DNA of 6,370 nt from JBBDXS01 sp964418365 (GCA_964418365.1 CAYQLM010000130.1:1-6370); one strand, 5' to 3'; shown: positions 1 through 5,120, counted from the first letter of the stretch. Numbers and translations are program-made. Notes: generated by a model not told the origin, from the letters alone.

Positions 1-365
1 GTGATCGTCAGCCCCGCGCCGATCGCCGGGCCGTTGATCGCGCAGATCACCGGCTTCGATCGGATGATGAACTCCGTCCAGCTCTCTGCCGGCTGGGCGG
101 GCCGCTCGCGTCGCTCCTGCGCGCCATTACCCTCGCTCTTCTCGATCGCTCTGTTCCAACCGCCCATGTCCGCGCCGGCGCAGAACGCGCGCCCATTGCC
201 CGTCAGCACGATCGCGCCGACGCTGCTGTCGCTATTCCAGGCCTCAATTTGCGCGCGCGCCTCCCCGAACATCACTGGGTGGAGCGCGTTCATGCGTTTG
301 TCGTTGTTGAACTTGATCACGCCCACCCGTCCGTGCTGTTCGGTGATGATCATCTCGTGCGGCAT
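1..365 (-). CDS. enoyl-CoA hydratase/isomerase (crotonase) family protein, N-terminal part
   Basis: The first 121 codons are visible; the gene runs off the left edge. Crotonase-fold enzymes act on acyl-CoA thioesters (hydration, isomerisation or related steps), typically in fatty-acid or aromatic-acid degradation in the cytoplasm. Visible hallmarks are the KFNNDKRMNAL segment at about residues 18-28, the first oxyanion-hole motif GRAFCAGADMGG at 58-69, and the second, NGPAIGAGLT, at 111-120. The catalytic acidic residues lie beyond the window, so the exact reaction cannot be assigned. Residues 70-95 form a polar, charged insertion between the two motifs. The start at 365 is chosen because AAGGAG sits 7 bases upstream; an in-frame ATG four codons later is too far from it. 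The second GNAT gene stops 44 bases upstream, so co-transcription is possible. Family call is firm, substrate unknown. Confidence 0.93.
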   Translation of the reverse strand, partial: MPHEMIITEQHGRVGVIKFNNDKRMNALHPVMFGEARAQIEAWNSDSSVGAIVLTGNGRAFCAGADMGGWNRAIEKSEGNGAQERRERPAQPAESWTEFIIRSKPVICAINGPAIGAGLTI

Positions 366-372
366 CGTCCTG

Positions 373-378
373 CTCCTT
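373..378 (-). promoter_or_regulatory. Shine-Dalgarno for the enoyl-CoA hydratase family gene
   Basis: On the minus strand this reads AAGGAG, 7 bases upstream of the ATG at 365. It decides the start over the in-frame ATG four codons downstream and implies independent ribosome entry rather than coupling to the preceding GNAT gene. Confidence 0.75.
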
Positions 379-409
379 CCATTCGGCGAATTGAAGCGCC
401 GCTAGTATA

Positions 410-1006
410 TCACGATGGCTGAGCCGCGTAACGCAATTCCTTCGCCAGGAACAGCGCCAGTCCGCGAAAGTCGGGCGCGAGCTGCCGGCTGTATCCTCGG
501 TTCTCGTACAGGCCGTCGTGGAAGCCCGCGATGCGAAAGCCCTGAGCCAAGGCGAACTCGATGGCGTCTCTGTTGTCGTTCTGCACTTCCCATTGGACAG
601 CACGCAGGCCGCGCTTGCGGGCGAACGCCTCCGCCGCCTGGACGAAACGCCGCCCCAGCCCCCGGCGCCGGTACGCGGCGTCGATGATGATGGCGGCGAT
701 CTCCGCCGTGTTGTTCCACTGCGCTCGAAGAGCGACGTAGCCCACCGGCTTGCGACCGGCCGTCGCGACCACGAGGCGGTCCCAGCCACCGGAGTCGGTA
801 TGTAGTGCCGTCTCGGCGCCCTCGAAGCGGCGCGTGCTGCCGGTCGGGCGCATCTTGCGCCAGCGCAGCTCGATGTTCTGCTCTACGCCTCCGCCGCGCG
901 GTTGAAGGTGGAGCAGCCACTCGTTGCTGAAGCTGCTATCGAGTCGGGCGAGGGCAGGGAGGTCGGCCTCGCTGCCCTCGCGCAGCGCGAACCGCTCGCC
1001 GGCCAT
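410..1006 (-). CDS. GNAT family N-acetyltransferase (198 aa)
   Basis: Predicted cytoplasmic acetyl-CoA-dependent acetyltransferase. The GNAT core is clear: strand and turn residues GYVALRAQWN at about 89-98, AEIAAIIIDAAYRRRGLG at 101-118 carrying the acetyl-CoA pyrophosphate-binding motif A (RRRGLG, 113-118), then a helix and QNDNRDAIEFALAQGFRIAG, the usual motif B region with the 'GF' turn. The C-terminal tail (LYENRGYSRQ, then a hydrophobic helix) loosely recalls aminoglycoside or streptothricin-type GNATs, but I cannot assign a substrate. The ATG at 1006 is preferred over an in-frame GTG at 1024, because GAGG at 1013-1016 is 6 bases upstream of the ATG and the GTG has no usable site. It begins 8 bases after the stop of the nitroreductase-tail remnant. 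It is not closely similar to the other GNAT in this window. Confidence 0.88.
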   Translation of the reverse strand: MAGERFALREGSEADLPALARLDSSFSNEWLLHLQPRGGGVEQNIELRWRKMRPTGSTRRFEGAETALHTDSGGWDRLVVATAGRKPVGYVALRAQWNNTAEIAAIIIDAAYRRRGLGRRFVQAAEAFARKRGLRAVQWEVQNDNRDAIEFALAQGFRIAGFHDGLYENRGYSRQLAPDFRGLALFLAKELRYAAQPS

Positions 1007-1014
1007 TCTTCGCC

Positions 1015-1164
1015 TCAGCGCCACTCCGCCGGCGTCGAGTAGTCCGGCTCGGCCCGCGGCCGCGGCGAAACTCCGGGGGCCGGGTACCCGATGGCGATCA
1101 GCGCCTGCGACTCGTACGCCTGGTAGAACATGTCGGCGCCGCGTGGCGGCTTGCGCGGGGGCAT
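1015..1164 (-). pseudogene. remnant of a nitroreductase C-terminus (49 codons)
   Basis: This short reading frame ends in a near copy of the C-terminus of the nitroreductase at 2028-2633. Its segment YESQALIAIGYP, then PRPRAEPD, aligns without gaps to YESQALIVVGYP and PRPRAEPD of the intact gene: 19 of 26 residues are identical over residues 168-193 of that protein. It then diverges and ends in AEWR. Residues 1-15 (proline- and arginine-rich) have no counterpart I can see, and the FMN-binding N-terminal two-thirds is absent. The ATG at 1164 has no Shine-Dalgarno, so expression is doubtful. The frame is open back to the stop codon of the GNAT gene at 1228. I interpret it as a truncated duplicate; a real small protein of unknown role is the alternative. 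Confidence 0.65.
1042..1116 (-). repeat. direct repeat copy A (nitroreductase 3'-end duplication)
   Basis: These 75 bases align without gaps to 2055-2129: 62 of 75 match by hand count. The outer blocks are identical (26 bases at 1042-1067, 21 bases at 1096-1116) and the 28-base middle matches at 15 positions. The two copies are in the same orientation, offset by 1013 bases, with the lower-GC GNAT gene between them. Confidence 0.9.
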
Positions 1165-1227
1165 AGCGGGGCTATTGTAGCGCAGGAAGGAGAGGAGCGA
1201 GTGTCCGTCAGTTGAGGGCTCGTGCCC

Positions 1228-2022
1228 CTATGGCGACCACTCGTATACGCCGATGTCGCAAACGTCGCGGAACCCCATCCGTTCGTACAGCGCATGACCC
1301 ATCCGTGAGGAGCCAAGCACAGCTGTCCGGAAGCCCAGCGTTTGTGCGTCGGCGAGAGCCGCGTGCGTGATCGCCTCGCCAAGGCCGTGGCGGCGGAAGT
1401 CCGGTGCGGTGCAAACGAAGTACACACCAGCGACATTCGCCGCGAAGAAAAGACTCACAGTGGCGGCTGCCGCGCCGTCAATACTTGCGAGGTAGTGGCG
1501 CCATGGCACGTTATCACCAAGTCCTATCCGGCTGAACATCTCGCGGACCCACGTCGCTTCCTTGGGTCCTTCACCGAATCCTAAGGACAAGACGCCAGCG
1601 TAGGCCTCCAGGTCGTCGTCGCTTACGGCACGGTCGATGTGAAGGCCGGCAATTGGATCTGTCGACGAAAGCGCGTCGAGCTGAATAGCCATGCCGGGCT
1701 CCGGACCGCCGTCAAAGCCATGAGCAACGAGACGTTCCGCCAAGTCGGGCGGGCGCATGGAGGGACCAACATGCCACGAGCCCGGCACTCCTTTTTCACG
1801 CAGAAGCGCCATAAACTCCTCTATCGCCGTGTCTGCGCGGCCAGCAGGAAGGTCGGCGCGCACAACACAGTTGTGGTAGGCGATCGGTGAGCCGCCGACC
1901 GTCCAATGTATCTCGGCGTCTTCGCGCTCTGAGCCGCCGCCTGCGCGGCCCAGCGCGAGGAGAAAGGCGACCTCGTTGTCCTGGACAGCGCCTGCGAGGT
2001 CGGCGTCGTTTTCGATGTTCAT
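1228..2022 (-). CDS. GNAT family N-acetyltransferase with N-terminal extension (264 aa)
   Basis: Residues 128-262 form a recognisable GNAT domain: motif A is FRRHGLGEAITHA at 209-221 (acetyl-CoA binding, RRHGLG), preceded by the strand VAGVYFVCTAP and followed by the motif B-like ALYERMGFRDV at 244-254. Residues 1-127 are an N-terminal half of the type seen in longer, uncharacterised GNATs, possibly a degenerate second GNAT fold. No substrate can be assigned. The ATG at 2022 starts 5 bases after the nitroreductase stop, with no convincing Shine-Dalgarno, so translation is probably coupled to that gene; a GTG at 2031 overlapping the stop is an alternative that adds three residues. The same frame stays open to 2274, but that stretch is a shadow of the nitroreductase. 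GC is lower than in neighbours: hand counts give 58% at 1501-1560 and 62% at 1561-1620, against about 80% at 2761-2820 in cofC. That fits later acquisition. Confidence 0.88.
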   Translation of the reverse strand: MNIENDADLAGAVQDNEVAFLLALGRAGGGSEREDAEIHWTVGGSPIAYHNCVVRADLPAGRADTAIEEFMALLREKGVPGSWHVGPSMRPPDLAERLVAHGFDGGPEPGMAIQLDALSSTDPIAGLHIDRAVSDDDLEAYAGVLSLGFGEGPKEATWVREMFSRIGLGDNVPWRHYLASIDGAAAATVSLFFAANVAGVYFVCTAPDFRRHGLGEAITHAALADAQTLGFRTAVLGSSRMGHALYERMGFRDVCDIGVYEWSP

Positions 2023-2027
2023 CGACT

Positions 2028-2633
2028 TCACTGCCTGTCGATGAGCTTGCCGCCGTCCGGCTCGGCCCGCGGCCGCGGCGCGGCACCCGACTCCGGGTAG
2101 CCAACCACGATCAGCGCCTGCGACTCGTAGCCGGCGGGTAGGTCGAGCCCATCCCGGACTGCTTGTGGGCAGAAGAGCGGCGCGGAGATCCAGTAGCTGG
2201 CCAGGCCCAGCGTGTGCGCGGCCACCATGATGTTCTCCAGCGCCGCGCCCATGCTCTGCTGCGCCATGCCCCACTCAGCCCGGCGGCGACGTTCGTCCGG
2301 CCATGCGCGCAGCCCCTCGGCGATGAGGCAGCCGAGCAGCAGTGCGGGCGCGCCCTCGATCTGCCGCCGCGACTTGCCCAGCAGCGCTTCGATCTTCTCC
2401 GCCGCGACGCCGTCGCTCTCTAAATCGCGGCGCCAGGCTGCGCCCATCGACTCGGCCAGCCGTCGCCGCGATTCGCTTGTCTCCAGCACGACGAACCGCC
2501 ACGGCTTGGTGTGATGCGGCGCCGGCGCGCGCACCGCAGCGTCCAGCAGCTTATCGATCATGTCGCGCGGCACTCGGCGCGAATCGAGCTGGCGCAGCGA
2601 GCGGCGCGTCAGGATAGCGTCGTAGGCGTCCAT
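2028..2633 (-). CDS. nitroreductase-family flavoprotein, FbiB C-terminal-domain type (probable dehydro-F420 reductase)
   Basis: This 201-aa protein has the FMN-dependent nitroreductase fold signatures: TRRSLRQLDSRRVP at 9-22 (FMN phosphate-binding arginines), APAPHHTKPWRFVVL at 36-50, and GLASYWISAPLF at 143-154 before the C-terminal ESQALIVVGYP. The APAPHH-T-P-RFV motif, the WRRDLESDG segment (67-75) and the spacing match the C-terminal domain of actinobacterial FbiB as I remember it. In FbiB that domain is fused to the F420 gamma-glutamyl ligase and is thought to reduce dehydro-F420-0 with FMNH2. Here it stands alone, 2 bases after cofC. The context (cofD, cofC) supports the F420 role, but a generic nitroreductase or another F420-linked reductase cannot be excluded. 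The ATG at 2633 lacks a strong Shine-Dalgarno, so coupling to cofC is likely. Its 3' end is duplicated at 1042-1116. Confidence 0.87.
   Translation of the reverse strand: MDAYDAILTRRSLRQLDSRRVPRDMIDKLLDAAVRAPAPHHTKPWRFVVLETSESRRRLAESMGAAWRRDLESDGVAAEKIEALLGKSRRQIEGAPALLLGCLIAEGLRAWPDERRRRAEWGMAQQSMGAALENIMVAAHTLGLASYWISAPLFCPQAVRDGLDLPAGYESQALIVVGYPESGAAPRPRAEPDGGKLIDRQ
2055..2129 (-). repeat. direct repeat copy B (within the intact nitroreductase gene)
   Basis: Source copy of the 75-base repeat, encoding about residues 169-193 of the nitroreductase. Identical blocks lie at 2055-2080 and 2109-2129. See copy A at 1042-1116. Confidence 0.9.
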
Positions 2634-2635
2634 TG

Positions 2636-3283
2636 CTATCGTTTCGCCGTCGGCGCCAGCAGGCCCATGCGCTCCAGCGCCTCGCGCGTGTGCCGGCCAA
2701 TCGAGCTGCCCATGGCGCGCAGCGTATCGAGGTCTGCCGGCCGATCGATGTCGAGCGCCAGCCGCGGCAGGTCGACGCTCGCTGCGCGCAGGCCGGCGGC
2801 CTCGGCAGCCGCGAGATGCTGCCGCGCGCTGTCCGGCCCGAACCGGAACTCGATCGCGCCCGCCGTCAGCAGCAGAGCGTTCGTGCCGCCGTCCCGCGAT
2901 GGGACGACGGCGATGTCTGCGTCGCTCGCGACGAGAGCGGCGATGCTCTCCGCGTCCGCCAGCGGGAGGTCGGCCACCAGCACCGCCAGACGCTCGACGC
3001 CTCGTTCGCGCAGCTTCGCCGCCGCGGAAGCGAGCGCCTCATTTAGATCGCCCGGCTCGACCATTCCCGTTACGCCCGCGGCCGACGCGACCTCCAGCGC
3101 GGTCTCGTCACGGCTCACGACGGCAACGCCGTCGAGCGCGCGACACCCAGTCGCTGCGCCGAGCACATCGCGGAACATGGCGAGCGCGAGGTCCCGCCGC
3201 GCCGCGCCGTCCAGCACCGGCGCCAGCCGCGCCTTCGCGTGATCGAGCTCCTTAACAGGGATTAGTGCGTAGGTCTTCGTCAT
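2636..3283 (-). CDS. cofC: 2-phospho-L-lactate / phosphoenolpyruvate guanylyltransferase CofC (FbiD)
   Basis: This 215-aa nucleotidyltransferase activates a three-carbon phosphate with GTP for F420 synthesis. It makes LPPG from 2-phospholactate in archaea, or EPPG from PEP in mycobacteria (FbiD); the sequence alone does not show which is used. The family pattern is complete: the GTP-binding N-terminus YALIPVKELDHAKARLAPVL (5-24), VVSRD (55-59), VADLPL (103-108), PSRDGGTNALLL (128-139), the hallmark FRFGPDSARQH (146-156) and LDIDRPADL (177-185). The ATG at 3283 is chosen because the family begins only a few residues before the PVK motif. The frame stays open upstream to 3457, but that part is a palindromic intergenic repeat, so a longer N-terminus would be spurious. 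No Shine-Dalgarno precedes the ATG, because the repeat occupies that place. It lies downstream of cofD and 2 bases before the nitroreductase. Confidence 0.95.
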   Translation of the reverse strand: MTKTYALIPVKELDHAKARLAPVLDGAARRDLALAMFRDVLGAATGCRALDGVAVVSRDETALEVASAAGVTGMVEPGDLNEALASAAAKLRERGVERLAVLVADLPLADAESIAALVASDADIAVVPSRDGGTNALLLTAGAIEFRFGPDSARQHLAAAEAAGLRAASVDLPRLALDIDRPADLDTLRAMGSSIGRHTREALERMGLLAPTAKR

Positions 3284-3364
3284 GCTGAGCGCAGCGAAGC
3301 ATCTGGCCCCTGCAGCACAGGCGCTGCTCTTGGCGGCCAGAGCCTTCGCTTCGCTCAGGATGAC
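3279..3364. repeat. imperfect palindromic interspersed-type repeat between cofD and cofC
   Basis: The arms at 3279-3300 and 3343-3364 are inverted copies matching at 19 of 22 positions. Each carries the CTGAGC...AGCGAAG core, and inner complementary pairs continue the stem (CTGGCC at 3303-3308 with GGCCAG at 3335-3340). Elements of this look ('GTCATCCTGAGCGAAGCGAAGG') recur in intergenic DNA of Chloroflexota and some other environmental genomes; that is recollection, not a search. The left arm overlaps the first two codons of cofC. Transcribed, it would form a long hairpin. It has no U-tract, so it is not a standard terminator. Confidence 0.8.
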
Positions 3365-3395
3365 AGATGGTGGGGCAGGGCGACAAGCCGTCGGC

Positions 3396-4328
3396 TCACA
3401 ACTCGATGTCCGCCGCGCGCAGCGTCGCCTGCGCCAGCGCGCGCTTCGATGCCGCATCGCGCATGATCGTGTCCGTTACGTATGCGCGTACGCCGAGCGC
3501 CTCGACCTCCGGCGCGAGCGCCGCGTCCTGTTCGTCCAGCACGAGCATATCGAGGAAGTCCGCGTACAGTCGCGCGACGCCGACCGCGCTCACTTCGTGC
3601 CCCAGCGACGCGAGCATGCGGTCGGCCGGGCCCTTCAGCGCCTGCCCGCCGACGATCGGCGAGACGGCGACGACCGCCGCCTTCGTTTCGACGAGCGCCT
3701 GGCGCACGCCCGGCACGGCCAGGATCGGTCCGATACTCACCAGCGGGTTCGACGGCGCGATGATCACGGCGTCGGCCTGTGCGATCGCGTCGAGGACGCC
3801 CGGTGCCGGCCGCGCTGCCTCTGCGCCATCGAAGCGCAGCGCGCGCACCTCGTCCTGCTGTCGCCGCCGCACGAAGTACGCCTGGAACGACAGCTCGCCG
3901 CCGTCCGTCGAAACTATCGTGCGCACGCGGTCGTCGCTCATCGGCAGCAGCGGGCAGCGCACGCCGAACGCGCGCGCGATGCGCTGCGTCACTTCGCTCA
4001 GCGAGCGGCCTTCGCGCAGCAGGCGCGTGCGCAGCAGGTGCGTTGCGATATCCTTGTCGCCGAGCAGAAACCACTGGTCCTCGCCGAGCCGCCGAGACTG
4101 CTCCAGCACGTGGAACGTCTCGTCCGCGAGACCCCAGCCCTGTTCGGGATGGACGTTGTCGCTCAGCGTATAGACGACGGTATCGAGGTCGGGCGAGACG
4201 TGCAGCCCGAGGAACTCCTCGTCGTCGGCCGTGTTGCCGATGACCGTGATCGACTCCGGTTCGATGACATCGATCAGCCCGCGCAAGAACTTCGCTGCCC
4301 CCACGCCTCCGGCAAGGACCGTGATCAT
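3396..4328 (-). CDS. cofD: 2-phospho-L-lactate transferase CofD (FbiA)
   Basis: This enzyme transfers the phospholactyl (or phosphoenolpyruvyl) group from the CofC/FbiD product to Fo (7,8-didemethyl-8-hydroxy-5-deazariboflavin), giving F420-0 or its dehydro form. At 310 aa it is normal family length. Visible signatures in order: LAGGVGAAK (5-13), VIGNTADDEE (29-38, with the metal- and substrate-binding acidic pair at 35-36), SPDLDTVVYTL (45-55), GWGLADET (64-71), WFLLGDKDIATH (86-97), LPMSDDRVRT (128-137), and APSNPLVSIGPIL (191-203), then the VSPIVGG and KGPADRML segments. Nothing essential appears missing. The ATG at 4328 fits the family N-terminus, but no Shine-Dalgarno is visible and a small hairpin lies 13 bases upstream, so initiation may be leaderless or weak. 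It is the first gene of the F420 group; cofC follows after a 112-base gap filled mostly by the palindromic repeat. Confidence 0.97.
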   Translation of the reverse strand: MITVLAGGVGAAKFLRGLIDVIEPESITVIGNTADDEEFLGLHVSPDLDTVVYTLSDNVHPEQGWGLADETFHVLEQSRRLGEDQWFLLGDKDIATHLLRTRLLREGRSLSEVTQRIARAFGVRCPLLPMSDDRVRTIVSTDGGELSFQAYFVRRRQQDEVRALRFDGAEAARPAPGVLDAIAQADAVIIAPSNPLVSIGPILAVPGVRQALVETKAAVVAVSPIVGGQALKGPADRMLASLGHEVSAVGVARLYADFLDMLVLDEQDAALAPEVEALGVRAYVTDTIMRDAASKRALAQATLRAADIEL

Positions 4329-4341
4329 GTCCGCGCTGGAT

Positions 4342-4359
4342 CTGAAGGCCAGGCTTCAG
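4342..4359. repeat. small inverted repeat just upstream of cofD
   Basis: CTGAAG (4342-4347) and CTTCAG (4354-4359) form a 6-bp stem with a 6-base loop, ending 13 bases before the cofD ATG. A competing pairing (CCAG 4349-4352 with CTGG 4361-4364) is also possible. It resembles the 'CAGACTGAAGCCTG' type of intergenic repeat. It sits just beyond the stretch where a Shine-Dalgarno would be expected; none is visible there. Confidence 0.5.
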
Positions 4360-4412
4360 TCTGGCGCCCGAAGCGGGGAGTGCAGGCGGGCGCAGCCCCG
4401 CTGTCGGGGGGT

Positions 4413-4431
4413 ATGGGGGGTGTCCCCCCAT
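4413..4431. repeat. perfect GC-rich hairpin between the ytfJ-like gene and cofD
   Basis: ATGGGGGG and CCCCCCAT flank a 3-base loop, giving a perfect 8-bp stem. A further six-G run lies just outside it (4406-4411). In the direction of the genes it lies 59 bases past the ytfJ-like stop and about 85 bases before cofD. There is no T-tract on either side, so it is not a canonical intrinsic terminator, though it could pause polymerase or protect an mRNA end. The look is that of a common intergenic repeat in such genomes. Confidence 0.6.
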
Positions 4432-4450
4432 CTATCCCAATAACCTTACT

Positions 4451-4465
4451 GGGCGGGCGGGTGGG
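4451..4465 (+). other. G-quadruplex motif with single-nucleotide loops
   Basis: The plus strand reads GGGCGGGCGGGTGGG: four G3 tracts joined by one-base loops, the pattern that gives the most stable parallel quadruplexes. The plus strand is the template for all genes here, so a fold would sit in the path of RNA polymerase 25 bases past the ytfJ-like stop and 122 bases before cofD starts. Motif is directly seen; folding and function are inference. Confidence 0.7.
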
Positions 4466-4490
4466 CAAGATCAAGGCTGCTTGTTGCGAC

Positions 4491-5012
4491 CTAAACAGCC
4501 GCCTCTTCGCGCTCCCGCCGGACCGAGAAGCCCTCCGGGATCGGCGGCAGGCGCGGCTGCATGATCGCCGTGATGATCGCCTGGCCCAGCCCGACGAACA
4601 TCAGCCGGCGGAAGAATCCACCGCGACCCTTCCCGGGCGCCAGCACCGCGAGCGTGGTCAGCGCGCGCAGCGCGAACTCCGCGCGCGGTGGCTCGATGGG
4701 TACCCAGCGCGCACCCGCGTCCGTGATCTCGATGAAGCCGATCGGCTGCACCATGCCGCCGCCTCCACCACCGCCTCCGCCGCCCGAGCCGGTGCGCATC
4801 GACGGCTCCGCCGCCGCCATCGCGCCGTTGCCGTCCGCGGGCGCCTGGCCCGTGCCGCCGCCGCCCCCGCCGCCGAACCCAAAGCCGATGCGCGCAACAG
4901 GCACGATGGTCACGCCGTGCGCCTCGACCGGCTCTGCGTACGCCGTGCGTGCGGTCAGCCGGTCCTCGATCCCTCGCGTCAACCTTTCGACGGTCTCCAG
5001 CACGTCTACCAT
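4491..5012 (-). CDS. ytfJ: YtfJ/GerW-family protein (glycine-rich, 173 aa)
   Basis: The family is named for Bacillus subtilis YtfJ/GerW, needed for spore germination, but members are widespread in non-sporulating bacteria where their role is unknown. The usual layout is present: an N-terminal helix (MVDVLETVERLTRGIEDRL), the VEAHGVTIVPVARIGFGFG core (29-47), a glycine run at 47-53, a variable linker, a second glycine run at 77-86, then the GMVQPIGFIEI strand (86-96). A C-terminal extension holds a hydrophobic stretch (LMFVGLGQAIITAIM, 137-151) that could contact the membrane, and ends in a charged tail. The ATG at 5012 is chosen because AAGGAGGTG ends 5 bases upstream; the frame remains open to 5117, but that part is repeat DNA. 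It follows mutS2 by 108 bases. Presence does not prove sporulation. Confidence 0.85.
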   Translation of the reverse strand: MVDVLETVERLTRGIEDRLTARTAYAEPVEAHGVTIVPVARIGFGFGGGGGGGTGQAPADGNGAMAAAEPSMRTGSGGGGGGGGGGMVQPIGFIEITDAGARWVPIEPPRAEFALRALTTLAVLAPGKGRGGFFRRLMFVGLGQAIITAIMQPRLPPIPEGFSVRREREEAAV

Positions 5013-5017
5013 GATGA

Positions 5018-5026
5018 CACCTCCTT
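5018..5026 (-). promoter_or_regulatory. strong Shine-Dalgarno for the ytfJ-like gene
   Basis: The minus strand reads AAGGAGGTG, with the AAGGAGG core 7 bases from the ATG at 5012. It is the best ribosome-binding site in the window and rules out the longer start at 5117. Confidence 0.85.
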
Positions 5027-5071
5027 GCCGACGCCACATCCGCCCACGCGGCCATTTGCGCCGACTCTGTA

Positions 5072-5096
5072 GGGGCGCACTGCCGTGCGCCCGGGC
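5072..5096. repeat. GC-rich palindromic intergenic repeat between mutS2 and the ytfJ-like gene
   Basis: GGGCGCAC (5073-5080) and GTGCGCCC (5085-5092) form a perfect 8-bp stem with a 4-base loop, followed by CGGGC. With the preceding TGTAG it resembles the 'GTAGGGGCG...CGCCC' repeats scattered through many environmental bacterial genomes (recollection, not searched). It lies 25 bases after the mutS2 stop; there is no U-tract. Confidence 0.6.
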
Positions 5097-5120
5097 GACC
5101 ACGCCCGCCGGGTTCATCTT

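Noticed and set aside
1174..1179. TACAAT as a -10 promoter box ahead of the nitroreductase remnant and second GNAT
   Set aside because: No -35 element at a sensible distance; the nearest TTGACA-like hexamer (CTGACG) is about 26 bases away.
2023..2274. Longer N-terminus for the 264-aa GNAT
   Set aside because: It lies wholly inside the nitroreductase gene in another frame and has shadow-like composition.
2511..3242. Plus-strand serine/arginine-rich open frame
   Set aside because: Antisense shadow of cofC and the nitroreductase, with low-complexity composition.
3284..3457. Longer N-terminus for CofC
   Set aside because: The extension translates the palindromic repeat and the cofD 3' end in another frame; CofC family length and the early PVK motif fit the ATG at 3283.
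4413..4431. Intrinsic terminator after the ytfJ-like gene
   Set aside because: The stem is strong, but there is no U-tract in either direction, so I list it only as a hairpin repeat.
4436..4470. Promoter for the F420 genes
   Set aside because: Candidate hexamers (TTGATC or TTGCCC with TTATTG on the minus strand) have poor spacing or weak matches; not supportable.
3282..5072. 596-codon open frame on the plus strand
   Set aside because: It runs antisense to cofD, the intergenic repeats and the ytfJ-like gene, is arginine- and alanine-rich without recognisable motifs, and is expected by chance opposite high-GC genes.
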